NCBI RefSeq assembly: GCF_014395425.1 | Contig: NZ_CP060711.1 | Span: 3,286,001-3,350,000, forward strand | From: Thermomonas brevis | GTDB lineage: Bacteria > Pseudomonadota > Gammaproteobacteria > Xanthomonadales > Xanthomonadaceae | Length of the DNA: 64,000 nt | Direction of reading: 5' to 3' | Shown here: in pieces, positions 25,780 to 34,900 of the stretch | Layout of the letters: each line of letters begins with the position of its first letter | Numbering within the stretch: the stretch's first letter is position 1 | Position numbers and translations under genes: made by a program | The notes under the pieces: model-generated | Seen by the model: only the letters and a program-made list of their open reading frames with translations | What the model was told of the DNA's origin: nothing | Databases searched by the model: none

Positions 25780-28230
25780 TTACCAGCTGAAACCCATACC
25801 CGCCGACACGCTGCTGTCGCTGCCGGACACCGCGCCGCCCAGCGACACACTGGCGTTCGGTGCGACCAGCCGCTGGTAGCTGATCGCCATCGCGGTGCGG
25901 CCGTTCTGCGCGCCCGCGCCGATGCCGATGCGGTTGCGGCCCGGCAGGCCGGCGGTGTTCAGCGCTGCCGCGCTCATCGCACCGCTCATGGCGGCCACCT
26001 GGTCGAGGCGGCGGTCCATCTGGTCGAAGCGGCGTTCGGTCTGCTGCTGGAACTGCACGAAGCTGTCGTTCCACGCGGCGAACTTGCTGTCGGTGTAGGC
26101 GTTCGCCGATTGCAGCGTCTGCGCCGACTTGGTGTCGGTGTAGGTCTTGGATGTGGTCAGGGTGGCGGCGTCGCCGGCATCGGCATGGGCGTTGGCGGAC
26201 GCCAGCGTGGCGGCGTCGCCCGCGGCCATGTCGGTGCGGATGGCGGTTTCGCGGGTGTCGGTGTAGGTGTTGGCGGCGGCGAGGGCCGCGGCATCGCCGG
26301 CATCCATCTGGCCCTTGTTCACCGCGTCCATCGCGTCGGTGCCGTCGGCGACGTTCTTGACCTGCGTGCCGCCGGCGCCGTCGAGGGTGGCGGTGGCGTG
26401 GCTGGGATCGTCGTACTGCACGCCGTTGGCGTTGCCGGTCATCCAGCTGTCGATCGCCGCCAGCGCCGAACCCACGTCGCCGTAGTTCACGCCCTGGATG
26501 GTGTAGCTGGGCGCGGTGAAGATGCCGCCCGTCCACGCCGCGCCGCCGCCGAACGCCGCCGCGAACGGCGAGAGATCCACCGCGCCGGCGGCGATGGCCG
26601 CGTTCAACTGGCGCAGATTCACCGCGTCGGTGTCCTGCGTGCCGTCGGCCAGATGGATGATCTGGTGTTCGCCACCGGCCTGGCCCACGGACACGGCGAA
26701 GTCGCGGTCGGCGATCGCCATGTAGCCGATCGCGGTGCTACCGACGTTGCGCGCTTCCGAGCTGTTGCCGAAGACGCTGGCGTTCTGTGCGCCGGCGAGT
26801 ACCTGGTTGCCGTAGCCGAATGCGCTGCTGCCCGAGGCCCGTGCCGCGTTCAACCGGCCGAAGGCGTTGCTGCCGTCGCCGTCCGCGATGTTGTTGGTGC
26901 CCACGGCAGTGCTGGCGTTCTTGTTCGCGCTGTTTCCAAAGCCCAGCGCGGTGCTGAATTGATTCTGCGCGACGTTGTCCAGACCGATCGCCACGCTCCG
27001 GTCGCCCAGCGCGCGCACGCCTCCGCCCACCGCCACGCTGCTCTTGCCGAGGGCCAGCGCGGTTTCGCTGCTGGCGTCGTCGCCGTCGTCGCCGTCGGTG
27101 TCCACGTCGATGTTGACGCTGCCGTCATTGTCGCGGTCGTACCAGGTGCTGACCGCCAGACTGTTTTCGCCCACGGCCTGGCCCATGTAGCCCAGCGCGC
27201 TGCTGTTCACGCCGGTGGCGCTGTTGGCGTGGCCCACGGCGCTGCTGCCGTCGCCCTTGGCGATGTTCTGGAAGCCCAGGCCGCTGGCGGATGCGCCTTC
27301 GATGACGTTGAGATAGCCGACGGCGGTGCTTTGAGCATTCTGGATGTAATTGAGAATGCCGACGGCCGTGCTCTGGGCGCCCTGGACGTAATTGACGTAA
27401 CCGATGGCGCTGCTGTTGGTGGCACCGGTATCGACGGTGTTGGAGAAGCCGAACGCGCTGCCGTGAACCGCATTGGCCGTGTTGGTCGAACCGACGGCGG
27501 TGCTGTCCACGCCGTTGGCTTCGTTGTCGTAACCGATGGCGCTGCTGTTCGTGCCAGCGGCGTTGTTGCTGTTGCCCACGGCGTTGCTGTAGTCGCCATC
27601 GGCGGTGTTGTCGTAGCCGAAGGCGTTGCTGAAGTCCGCATTGGCATGGTTGAGCGTGCCGAACGCGCCGGCGTATTCGCCCTGCACGAGATTGCTGAAC
27701 CCGTAGGCCGAGCTGCGCGCCTGCTTGACGGTGTTGCCGTAGCCGAACGCGCTGCCCTGGAGGGCGGGGGCATCGATCGTGTTCTGGTAGCCGAAGGCGC
27801 TTCCGTAGTTGCCCGCGGCGCTGTTGTTGTAGCCGAAGGCGTTGCTGCCGGGGCCGCTGGCCGTGTTCGAATAGCCGAATGCGCTGCTTTCGAGCCCGTA
27901 GGCCTCGTTCGCGTAGCCGAATGCACTGCTGCTGTCGCGCAGGGCGCGGTTGAGGTAGCCGAACGCGCTGCTGTAGTTGCCGCCGGCATTGTTGCGCCAG
28001 CCGTAGGCGCTGGCGGTGGCCGTGCAGGTGGTGTTCTGGTCGTCGGTGCCGCCTCCCAGGGTGGTGGTCCTGGTTTCGATGCCGGCGTCGGAGTTTCCGC
28101 CGGCGAAGACCCAGGCGCTGCCGTTCCAGGCGAGGCAGCCTTCGTCGGCGAAGGCGGGCGCGGACAGCGCGCCCAGCAGGGCGAGGGCGAGCAGCTGGCG
28201 GCGGAGCGGGCGGACGGGTTTGGCGCGCAT
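25780..28230 (-). CDS. YadA-like trimeric autotransporter adhesin
   Basis: From ATG 28230 the protein is 816 residues with a signal peptide ending near APAFADEG. The passenger is dominated by YadA-type head repeats of about 14 residues with SSAFGYxN / STAVGxxN cores (about 70-480), which build a beta-roll. Neck and stalk sequences follow (DAVNLRQLNAAI, DAMDAVNKGQM), then a coiled coil with ANAYTDS repeats. The last 75 or so residues are the YadA anchor, ending in tryptophan (GMGFSW). Three chains form one barrel in the outer membrane. Upstream in-frame starts would lie in the intergenic operator region. The gene is divergent from an AraC-type regulator. Confidence 0.92.
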   Translation of the reverse strand: MRAKPVRPLRRQLLALALLGALSAPAFADEGCLAWNGSAWVFAGGNSDAGIETRTTTLGGGTDDQNTTCTATASAYGWRNNAGGNYSSAFGYLNRALRDSSSAFGYANEAYGLESSAFGYSNTASGPGSNAFGYNNSAAGNYGSAFGYQNTIDAPALQGSAFGYGNTVKQARSSAYGFSNLVQGEYAGAFGTLNHANADFSNAFGYDNTADGDYSNAVGNSNNAAGTNSSAIGYDNEANGVDSTAVGSTNTANAVHGSAFGFSNTVDTGATNSSAIGYVNYVQGAQSTAVGILNYIQNAQSTAVGYLNVIEGASASGLGFQNIAKGDGSSAVGHANSATGVNSSALGYMGQAVGENSLAVSTWYDRDNDGSVNIDVDTDGDDGDDASSETALALGKSSVAVGGGVRALGDRSVAIGLDNVAQNQFSTALGFGNSANKNASTAVGTNNIADGDGSNAFGRLNAARASGSSAFGYGNQVLAGAQNASVFGNSSEARNVGSTAIGYMAIADRDFAVSVGQAGGEHQIIHLADGTQDTDAVNLRQLNAAIAAGAVDLSPFAAAFGGGAAWTGGIFTAPSYTIQGVNYGDVGSALAAIDSWMTGNANGVQYDDPSHATATLDGAGGTQVKNVADGTDAMDAVNKGQMDAGDAAALAAANTYTDTRETAIRTDMAAGDAATLASANAHADAGDAATLTTSKTYTDTKSAQTLQSANAYTDSKFAAWNDSFVQFQQQTERRFDQMDRRLDQVAAMSGAMSAAALNTAGLPGRNRIGIGAGAQNGRTAMAISYQRLVAPNASVSLGGAVSGSDSSVSAGMGFSW

Positions 28231-28286
28231 GGGAAGTCCCCTGTTGGAAAGCGCGCATTCTTGAAGCGTGACGCGCATCACCGGTA

Positions 28287-28319
28287 ATCCATGCGTTCCG
28301 TGGGGTTGTCCGAACGTCC
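28287..28319. promoter_or_regulatory. Candidate AraC-type operator between the yadA-like gene and its regulator
   Basis: Half-sites ATCCATGCGTTC (28287-28298) and GTCCGAACGTCC (28308-28319) are spaced 21 bases, start to start. They match those upstream of tpsA in sequence, order, spacing and the preceding CGGTA. The site is 57 bases upstream of the adhesin and 39 bases upstream of the regulator. Confidence 0.6.
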
Positions 28320-28336
28320 CGTGCCGCAAGTAAACT
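28307..28336 (+). promoter_or_regulatory. Candidate promoter of the second AraC-type regulator
   Basis: TTGTCC (28307-28312) and TAAACT (28331-28336) with an 18-base spacer lie 22 bases upstream of the ATG. The -35 box overlaps the downstream operator half-site, suggesting autoregulation. Confidence 0.45.
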
Positions 28337-28358
28337 GCCCTTGCGACAGGGGGAGGCG

Positions 28359-29330
28359 ATGGACATCGAGGCGAACGACGCGGCGCCGCGCTTCATGGCG
28401 TTCGACACTGACGGCGCGCCCGCGCACGAGCGCTTCGAGCAGTGGCGTTCGCTGTTTCCCCAGGTCGTCGACATTTCGCCGGTCGAACGGTCGCGCCCGT
28501 ACCGGGCCAACGCGATCGTCTATCTCGCCGAGGATGGCACCGGGATGGCGCGGATCCGCACCGCGCCCACGCTGACGCATTTCGCCGAGGGCAGCAGCGA
28601 CCACTTCATGCTCGGCCTAATCGCTGACGGCCATTCGCAGGTGCGGCAGGGGCGCGGCGGCGAGGAGACCGCCGATGCCGCCACCGGCTTCAACCTCATG
28701 GACTGCTCGCGGCAGATGCGCACGCTGTCGCGCTCGGGCCAGGACAGCGTCCACCTGTTCCTGCCGCGGGCGCGGGTGATGCAGCTGCTGGGCCCGGACC
28801 CGACCGGCGCGCGCGGTGCGCTGCGCCACCTGCCCGACACCCCGATGGGGCAGATCCTGAAGGCCAACCTGTCCGCGCTCACCCGCTATGGCACCGCGCT
28901 CGACGCACGGGCGTCCGCGCAGGCGATGGAGGCGACGATCACCCTGGCGCTGGCGTACCTGGCCCAGTTCGGCGCGGCGGAGGAGACGCCCGACCTCGAC
29001 GCGCTGCTGTTCGACGCCGCCTGCCGCTACATCGAGGCGCAGCTGGACGACCCGCGGCTCACCGCCGAGAGCGTCGCGCGCGCGTTGCGGTGTTCGCGCA
29101 CCCGGCTGTACCGCGTGTTCGCCGAGCGCGACCTGTCCGTCGCCGGCTACGCCCGCGACCTGCGGCTGGCGCGCAGCCGCACGCTGCTGCTGGATGCGCG
29201 GTGGAGCATCGGCGAGATCGCGCTGCACTGCGGCTACGGCGACCTGCCGGCGTTCAGCAAGGCGTTCAAGCGCCGCTTCGGCATGGCGCCGGGCGAATGG
29301 CGCCAGCTGCACGGCGCGACGACGCGCTGA
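28359..29330 (+). CDS. AraC-family transcriptional regulator
   Basis: The 323-residue protein starts at ATG 28359 behind GGGGGAGG. The N-terminal part (about 10-200) is an AraC-binding-domain-2-like sensing region (FEQWRSLFPQVVDIS, FNLMDCSRQMRTLS). The C-terminal double helix-turn-helix (about 225-320) carries CSRTRLYRVFAERDLSVAGY and ends in the same CGYGDLPAFSKAFKRRFG block as the response regulator at 22.7 kb. It is divergent from the yadA-like adhesin and probably controls it. Unlike the other regulator it has no receiver domain, so it should respond to a ligand or other input. Confidence 0.9.
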   Translation: MDIEANDAAPRFMAFDTDGAPAHERFEQWRSLFPQVVDISPVERSRPYRANAIVYLAEDGTGMARIRTAPTLTHFAEGSSDHFMLGLIADGHSQVRQGRGGEETADAATGFNLMDCSRQMRTLSRSGQDSVHLFLPRARVMQLLGPDPTGARGALRHLPDTPMGQILKANLSALTRYGTALDARASAQAMEATITLALAYLAQFGAAEETPDLDALLFDAACRYIEAQLDDPRLTAESVARALRCSRTRLYRVFAERDLSVAGYARDLRLARSRTLLLDARWSIGEIALHCGYGDLPAFSKAFKRRFGMAPGEWRQLHGATTR

Positions 29331-29381
29331 CGCGGCCACGGCGAAGGCGCGTTGCGCGCGCCGGCAATCCGCGCTGCGCGG

Positions 29382-32300
29382 TCAGGGCGAGGCTGGCCCG
29401 TCGCTTTTTTCCCGCAGCGCCGGATGGTCGGCCTTGGGCCGGTCGAGGTGGTAGCCCTGCACCATGTCTACGCCCATCTCGCGCAGCATCAGCAGGGTGC
29501 GGCCGTCCTCCACGAACTCGGCCACGGTCTGCTTGCCCATGCCGCGCGCCACTTCGATGATCGCGCGCACGAACACCTGGTTGTCGCGCTCCTGCGGCAG
29601 GTCGCGGATGAACATGCCGTCGATCTTGAGCACGTCGGCCTGCAGGTGCTTGAGGTAGGCGAACGACGAAAAGCCGGTGCCGAAGTCGTCCAGGCAGATG
29701 GTGCAGCCGGTGCGGCGCAGCGCGGCGATGAAGCGCGCGGCATCGCCCATGTCCGACACCGCCGAGGTTTCCGTCAGCTCCACCAGCAGCCGGCGCGGCG
29801 AGACGTGCTGCCGCTGCAGCTGCGCGGTGATGTAGGCGGGCAGTTCCGGGTCGTCGAAGGAGCGCCCGGAAATGTTGATGGCGATCGCCGGCAGGTGCGG
29901 GTGGATGGCGAGCAGGCGGATGCTTTCCTGGATCACCCAGCGGTCGATCTCCAGGATCTTGCCGCTCTTCTCCGCGTGGTCGATGAACTGCGCGGGCATG
30001 ATCAGCTGGCCGGGGTTGGCCTCGTCCTCCATCCGGATCAGCGCTTCCAGGTGGGCGAGGTGGCCGTTGCCGGCGCGGTACACGCCCTGGAAGTGCAGCC
30101 GCAGCAGGTTGCTCTCCAGCGCCTGCGCGATGCGGTCGTTCCAGGCGAGGCGGGTGGCCATCTCGCGGGAGGTGTCGCGGTCCGGGCGGTACACGTTCCA
30201 GCGGTTCTTGCCGGTGTGCTTGGCCTGGTACATCGCGGCGTCGGCGTGGGCGACGAGGTCTTCCGCGTTGTCCGCGTGGGTGGGGAAGTGGGCGATGCCG
30301 AGGCTGGTGGTCAGCCGCACGGTCTGCTCGTGCATGTGCAGCGGCGTCTGCGAGATGCGGCGCACGATGCGTTCGGCCAGGTGCTGGGCGTCGTCCAGGC
30401 TGGCGTGCGGCATCAGCACCGCGAACTCGTCGCCGCCGAGGCGGAACAGGGTGTCGTCGCTGCGGATCAGGGTGCGGACTTCCACCGACATCCGGTTGAG
30501 CACCGAATCGCCGGCGCGGTGGCCGTAGGTGTCGTTGATGTACTTGAACTCGTCGAGGTCGAAGAACAGCAGTGCAGCCTGGCCCGGCGTGCGCTCGGCG
30601 TCGTGGAAGAAGCGCGCCAGGTCGTCCTCGAAGCGGCGGCGGTTGTACAGGCCGGTCAGCGCGTCGTGTTCGGCCAGGCGGATCAGCTGGTCGGCGGCCT
30701 GGCGTTCGCGGGTCACGTCCTCGTGCACCCACAGCCGGCCGAGGTGGCGGCCCTGCGCGTCGCTCACCGAATGGGTGCGGTGGGTGACGGTGCGGCCGTC
30801 CTGCAAGCGCACCTCGAACTGCTCCGACGTGTCGCGGCCTTCCTGCGCGCTCTCCAGGTGGTGGCCGAACTCCTGCGGGTTCGCCATCAGGCCCTTGGTG
30901 AGTTCGAATATCTCGCAGGTGCCGCGGCCGGCCAGCGGCGTGCCTTCGGCGATCTCCCACAGGGCGATGAAGGCGGCGTTGCAGTAGGTGACCCGGTTCT
31001 CGCTGCTGACGAACAGGATGCCCTGGTTCATCGCGCCCAGCAGGGCGAGCAGGCGCGCGCGCTCCTCCTCCAGCCGGGTCATGAACTGGCGGCGCTCGTC
31101 GACCTCGGTCTGCAGGGCCTGGGCGTGGGCGAACTGCAGGGCGCGCTGCTGGACGAGTTCCTCGACCATGTCGTCGAAGGCGTCGGCCAGCCGGCCCAGT
31201 TCGTCGTTGCTCTGCATCGCGATGGGCTTGGGTTCCAGGCCCTGGCCGAGTTCGTCCACGGCCACGGTGAGGCGCTTCAGCGGCACCGCGACCAGTCGCC
31301 GCACGCGCCGGCGCAGCAGCCACATCGCCGGCAGCAGGCCGATCAGGCCGATGCAGAACAGCGCGGCCAAGCCCCATGCCAGCAGGTGGTTCACGCGCGA
31401 CTGCGGCAGCAGGTAGACCTGGTACCAGCCGGGGCCGTGGATCTTCGACCACGCCACCCACTGGCTGCCGTCCGGCGTGCGGCCGGCGCCGCTGTCGGTG
31501 CCGGCGCGGACGATCATCCGGTGCACCTGTTCCAGCAGCGGGTCGCGCAGGGTGGCGACGTTGAGCTGGCCGTCGGCGGCGGCGATGCGCTCGCGCAGCT
31601 GCGGATGCGCGATCAGGCCGCCGTCCGCGCTCATCACCATCTGGATGCCGTCGTCCTGGTGGCTGGCGGCGGTGCGGTCGATCAGGGTCTGGATCGAGAC
31701 GTCGTGCCCCAGCGTGCCGACCCACTGGCCCTGCCAGTCCAGCGGCTTGATGACCGAGACCATCCAGGTGTCGGCCTGCTCGTCGAAATAGACCGGCGTC
31801 CAGAACACCTTGCGCTGCGGATTGCGGTGCGGCTCCGAGCCCTGCATGGTCGGGTAGCCGGTGTTGGTCGCGTTGGCGTCGGCGCCGCTGCCCCAGTCCA
31901 CGCCGCGGGCGTAGACCATCAGCCCGTCTTCCACGAAATCCATGTAGGCCGAGAAGAACGGCGGCGCCAGCGCCGGCCCCTGTTCGCGAAGCAGGTCGTA
32001 GGCGACCACCGCGCGCAGGCGGGCGGATTCGCCCAGCCCCTGCGGCGACTGGTGCAGGTAGAGGGTGGGCGCGCGCTCGGCGTCGACCAGTTCGGGACGC
32101 AGCCGCCACAGGCCGTCGGGGCTGCGCGCGAACAGCGCGTCGAAGCGGGCCAGGGCGGCCTCGCGGTCGGTCTTCGTCAGCCGCCACAGCAGTTCCTGCT
32201 GCAGCCGGGCCACGCTCTGTTCGGCCTGCAGGAACAGCCCCTCGCTGGCGCCGGCGCGCAGCTCGACCGTGTGCTTCGCCACCAGCGGCACGACTCTGTC

Positions 32301-32423
32301 GGTCGCCAGCCGCATGGTCAGGTAGCCGAGCGCGGAGAGCAGCAGGAGGAGGGCGAGGAACAGCCCCCAGATGCTCAGGGACAGCCGGTGGATCAGCGAT
32401 GCGCGCGACCGGGTGTGCAGCAC
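29382..32423 (-). CDS. Membrane-bound GGDEF-EAL cyclic-di-GMP enzyme
   Basis: The 1,013-residue protein starts at GTG 32423. Order: a TM helix (about 15-38), a periplasmic Cache-like sensor to about 345, a TM helix (about 350-372), HAMP, a coiled coil, a PAS domain (about 460-570), GGDEF (intact LGGDEF near 660, with an RSDD inhibitory site five residues upstream) and EAL. The EAL domain keeps LEALIRM, the Asn of INISG, the Glu of ELTE, LDDFGTGFSS and QGYHL. Synthase and phosphodiesterase sites both look competent, so net activity is not predictable. The periplasmic part may sense a small molecule. It is convergent with the AraC gene and ends 51 bases from it. Confidence 0.92.
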   Translation of the reverse strand: MLHTRSRASLIHRLSLSIWGLFLALLLLLSALGYLTMRLATDRVVPLVAKHTVELRAGASEGLFLQAEQSVARLQQELLWRLTKTDREAALARFDALFARSPDGLWRLRPELVDAERAPTLYLHQSPQGLGESARLRAVVAYDLLREQGPALAPPFFSAYMDFVEDGLMVYARGVDWGSGADANATNTGYPTMQGSEPHRNPQRKVFWTPVYFDEQADTWMVSVIKPLDWQGQWVGTLGHDVSIQTLIDRTAASHQDDGIQMVMSADGGLIAHPQLRERIAAADGQLNVATLRDPLLEQVHRMIVRAGTDSGAGRTPDGSQWVAWSKIHGPGWYQVYLLPQSRVNHLLAWGLAALFCIGLIGLLPAMWLLRRRVRRLVAVPLKRLTVAVDELGQGLEPKPIAMQSNDELGRLADAFDDMVEELVQQRALQFAHAQALQTEVDERRQFMTRLEEERARLLALLGAMNQGILFVSSENRVTYCNAAFIALWEIAEGTPLAGRGTCEIFELTKGLMANPQEFGHHLESAQEGRDTSEQFEVRLQDGRTVTHRTHSVSDAQGRHLGRLWVHEDVTRERQAADQLIRLAEHDALTGLYNRRRFEDDLARFFHDAERTPGQAALLFFDLDEFKYINDTYGHRAGDSVLNRMSVEVRTLIRSDDTLFRLGGDEFAVLMPHASLDDAQHLAERIVRRISQTPLHMHEQTVRLTTSLGIAHFPTHADNAEDLVAHADAAMYQAKHTGKNRWNVYRPDRDTSREMATRLAWNDRIAQALESNLLRLHFQGVYRAGNGHLAHLEALIRMEDEANPGQLIMPAQFIDHAEKSGKILEIDRWVIQESIRLLAIHPHLPAIAINISGRSFDDPELPAYITAQLQRQHVSPRRLLVELTETSAVSDMGDAARFIAALRRTGCTICLDDFGTGFSSFAYLKHLQADVLKIDGMFIRDLPQERDNQVFVRAIIEVARGMGKQTVAEFVEDGRTLLMLREMGVDMVQGYHLDRPKADHPALREKSDGPASP

Positions 32424-32492
32424 GTAGTGTCCCTGCGGAGGAGTGGAGCGCTGGACAGCCTGGGGTTCGTCGGACGACCGTGAAGACAGGAC

Positions 32493-32521
32493 TTCATACT
32501 AAACGCGCAGCGCGTTCGCAA
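32493..32521 (-). promoter_or_regulatory. Candidate promoter of the GGDEF-EAL gene
   Basis: On the minus strand, TTGCGA (complement of 32516-32521) and TATGAA (complement of 32493-32498) are spaced 17 bases, about 70 bases upstream of the GTG start. Confidence 0.4.
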
Positions 32522-32589
32522 GCAGCCATCGCGCGGATGCGGGCTGCGGGCGCGGGGGACCGCGCGTGGCGCGACGGCCGGATGCGAAA

Positions 32590-32616
32590 ACGACGAACGC
32601 CCCTTGCGGGGCGTTC
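32590..32616 (-). terminator. Terminator of infA
   Basis: A perfect stem GAACGCCCC / GGGGCGTTC closes a TTGC loop at 32595-32616 and is followed on the minus strand by GTCGTTTTCG. It is 50 bases beyond the infA stop. Confidence 0.8.
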
Positions 32617-32665
32617 GGTGGTTCCACGGGCCGGGCCGCTGTGGCGGCGTCAGCGGTGGCCGGCT

Positions 32666-32884
32666 TCAACGATGGCGATACGTGATGCGGCCCTTGGTCA
32701 GGTCGTAGGGCGTCATTTCCACCTTGACGCGGTCGCCGGTCAGGATGCGGATGTAGTTCTTGCGCATGCGGCCGGAGATGTGGGCGATGATCTCGTGGCC
32801 GTTCTCCAGCTTCACCCGGAACATGGTGTTCGGGAGGGTTTCGGAGATCGTGCCTTCGAATTCGATGACGTCGTCTTTCGCCAT
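32666..32884 (-). CDS. infA: Translation initiation factor IF-1
   Basis: This 72-residue protein has the standard IF-1 length and begins [19 protein letters not shown], followed by the S1/OB-fold core ([41 protein letters not shown]). It occupies the ribosomal A site during initiation. It has its own candidate promoter and terminator. The infA-aat adjacency is conserved in gammaproteobacteria. Confidence 0.98.
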   Translation of the reverse strand: MAKDDVIEFEGTISETLPNTMFRVKLENGHEIIAHISGRMRKNYIRILTGDRVKVEMTPYDLTKGRITYRHR

Positions 32885-32946
32885 GTGTCTGCCGGAGCGT
32901 GTCCTGTAGCTGGGGAGCGCCGGGAAACGGGGCTCGAAAGTCCGTC

Positions 32947-32975
32947 ATTCTGCCACGTCGGGCCGGGTCTTGCAA
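32947..32975 (-). promoter_or_regulatory. Candidate promoter of infA
   Basis: On the minus strand, TTGCAA (32970-32975) and CAGAAT (complement of 32947-32952) have a 17-base spacer, 62 bases upstream of the infA start and just after the aat stop. Confidence 0.55.
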
Positions 32976-32983
32976 AAATCCCG

Positions 32984-33733
32984 TTAATCGCGCACGCCGT
33001 CGTCCAGCGCCGAGGCGGGCCATTCGCCGAAGCGCTCGCGCCAGCTCCCCGCCTCGGTGGGCAGGTCGCGCAGGTTCGCCAGCGCTTCCATGTAGGCGGC
33101 GCGCGGCCAGGTCTCCACGCCCAGCCGGCGGGTGTGCGGGTTGGGCACCTGCGCGTCGATCAGCGGCCAGCCCCAGCCGCGCAGCCGTCGTGCCAGCATC
33201 GCCAGCGCCAGCGAGGACGCCCCGGATTCGGCGGAATACATGCTGTCGCCGCAGAACAGGTGGCCGAACGACAGCCCGAACAGCCCGCCGACCAGCCGCC
33301 CGCCGCCGTCGAACACCTCGATGCTGTGGGCGTGGCCGAGCCGGTGCAGTTCGAGATACGCCGCTTGCATGTCGGCGGTGATCCACGTTCCGCCGGACTG
33401 CCCATCGCGAGGCGCGGCGCAGCCGGTGACGACCTCGGCGAAGGCGCTGTCGGCGCGCACCGTCCAGCCGCTGTTGCGCAGGCGTCGTCGCAGGCGGCTG
33501 GACAGGTGCACGCCGTCGGTGCGGAACACCGCGCGCCGCGACGGGCTCCACCACAGGATCGGTTCGCCTTCCGAGAACCACGGGAAGATGCCGCTGCGGT
33601 AGGCGTTGATGAAACGCGTCGGCGACAGGTCGCCGCCCATGGCGAGCAGGCCTTCGGGTTCGGCCAGCGCCAGTTCGACCGGCGGGAACGGCGACGCCGG
33701 GTCCTCAGCCAGTTCGAAGAGGCGCAGGTTCAT
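32984..33733 (-). CDS. aat: Leucyl/phenylalanyl-tRNA-protein transferase
   Basis: This 249-residue protein has the family hallmarks PEGLLAMGGDLSPTRFINAYRSGIFPWF near the N-terminus (given here only as landmarks GGDLSP and GIFPWF), ILWWSPSRRAVF and HLFCGDSMYS. It adds Leu or Phe to proteins with N-terminal Arg or Lys, feeding the N-degron pathway through ClpS/ClpAP. The ATG at 33733 overlaps the upstream acyltransferase stop by four bases, so the two genes are translationally coupled. Confidence 0.95.
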   Translation of the reverse strand: MNLRLFELAEDPASPFPPVELALAEPEGLLAMGGDLSPTRFINAYRSGIFPWFSEGEPILWWSPSRRAVFRTDGVHLSSRLRRRLRNSGWTVRADSAFAEVVTGCAAPRDGQSGGTWITADMQAAYLELHRLGHAHSIEVFDGGGRLVGGLFGLSFGHLFCGDSMYSAESGASSLALAMLARRLRGWGWPLIDAQVPNPHTRRLGVETWPRAAYMEALANLRDLPTEAGSWRERFGEWPASALDDGVRD

Positions 33734-34896
33734 GTCGCCGCATCGTCGCGGAACGGCGAATGCGTCCGCAACTGGCGCAGGTGCTGCCTGATCTCCATGC
33801 GCTCCTCCGCGCACCAGTCGCGCAGGGCGCGGGCGAAGCGCGGGTCGGCGATGCGGTGGCGACTGCGCACCAGCGTGGGCAGGAAGCCGCGGGCGATCTT
33901 GTGCCGGCCCTGCGCGCCGGGCTCGAAGCGGGTCAGTCCTTCGCGCAGGCAGTAGTCGATGCCCTGGTAGTAGCAGGTCTCGAAATGCAGGCCGGGGTGG
34001 CGGCTCTCGTCAGGCATGGAGGTGGCGCCCCAGTAGCGGCCGTACAGGGTGTCGCCGCCGCGCAGGCAGAGCGCGCCGGCGATCGCCGCGCCCTCGCGTT
34101 CGGCCAGCACGATGACAAGCTGGCGCGGCATCGTTCGCGCGAGGTGGTGCAGGAAGTCCGGCGTCAGCGCCGGCGCATTGCCGTAGTCGGCGAAGGTCTG
34201 CAGGTAGAAGCCGTGCATCGCGGCGAGGTCGCCGTCCGATGCGTCGTCGCCATGCACGATGCGGAAGGACATGCCAGCGTCGCGCACCTTGCGGCGTTCC
34301 TGGAGGATGTTCTTGCGGTGCTTGCGGTCCATCGCGCCGAGGTAGTCCTCGAACGTGGTCCAGCCCGCGTCGTTGTGCCAGTGGTACTGGATGTCCTCGC
34401 GCAGCAGCCAGCGTTCGTCCGGAGCGTCGTCGCCGAATGCGGCCTCGTCGGCTTGGTTGTGGAAATTGACGTGCGCCGAGGACAGGCCGGATTGCTCGAT
34501 GAAGCCGGCGATCGCATCGAGCAACCGCCGCTTCGTCGCGTCGTCGCGCGCCAGCAGACGCGGGCCGGTGACGGGTGAGTAGGGCGCCGCGCACAGCCAC
34601 TTCGGGAAGTAATCCAGTCCATGCTGCGCATAGGCCTGCGCCCAGGCGTGGTCGAACACGAATTCGCCGTGCGAGTTGGTTTTCAGGTAGCCCAGTGCGG
34701 CGGCGATCAGCGCATCGCCGTCCCACAGGCAGATGTGGCAGGGCATCCAGCCCCAGTCCTCGCGCAGGCAGCCGGTGGCTTCGAGGCCGGACAGAAAGGC
34801 GTGCGCGACGAAGGGGTTGCGGCCGTCGTGCAGGGCGTCCCAGTCGGCGGCGGGGATGTCGGACAAATGGCGAACGACGCGGGCAATCTGCGCCAT
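33730..34896 (-). CDS. FemAB/GNAT-like acyltransferase (DUF482/PF04339-type)
   Basis: The 388-residue protein resembles the peptidogalycan-biosynthesis/FemAB-like family of the GNAT superfamily. Conserved segments include FVAHAFLSGLEATG near residue 30, MDRKHRKNILQERRKV near 195, and the C-terminal HPGLHFETCYYQGIDYC then RFEPGAQGRHKIARGF. The acyl donor and target are not known, and no transmembrane segment is present. The gene precedes aat and overlaps it by four bases. That makes a functional link to protein or amino-acyl modification tempting but unproven. Confidence 0.85.
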   Translation of the reverse strand: MAQIARVVRHLSDIPAADWDALHDGRNPFVAHAFLSGLEATGCLREDWGWMPCHICLWDGDALIAAALGYLKTNSHGEFVFDHAWAQAYAQHGLDYFPKWLCAAPYSPVTGPRLLARDDATKRRLLDAIAGFIEQSGLSSAHVNFHNQADEAAFGDDAPDERWLLREDIQYHWHNDAGWTTFEDYLGAMDRKHRKNILQERRKVRDAGMSFRIVHGDDASDGDLAAMHGFYLQTFADYGNAPALTPDFLHHLARTMPRQLVIVLAEREGAAIAGALCLRGGDTLYGRYWGATSMPDESRHPGLHFETCYYQGIDYCLREGLTRFEPGAQGRHKIARGFLPTLVRSRHRIADPRFARALRDWCAEERMEIRQHLRQLRTHSPFRDDAAT

Positions 34897-34900
34897 TGTT

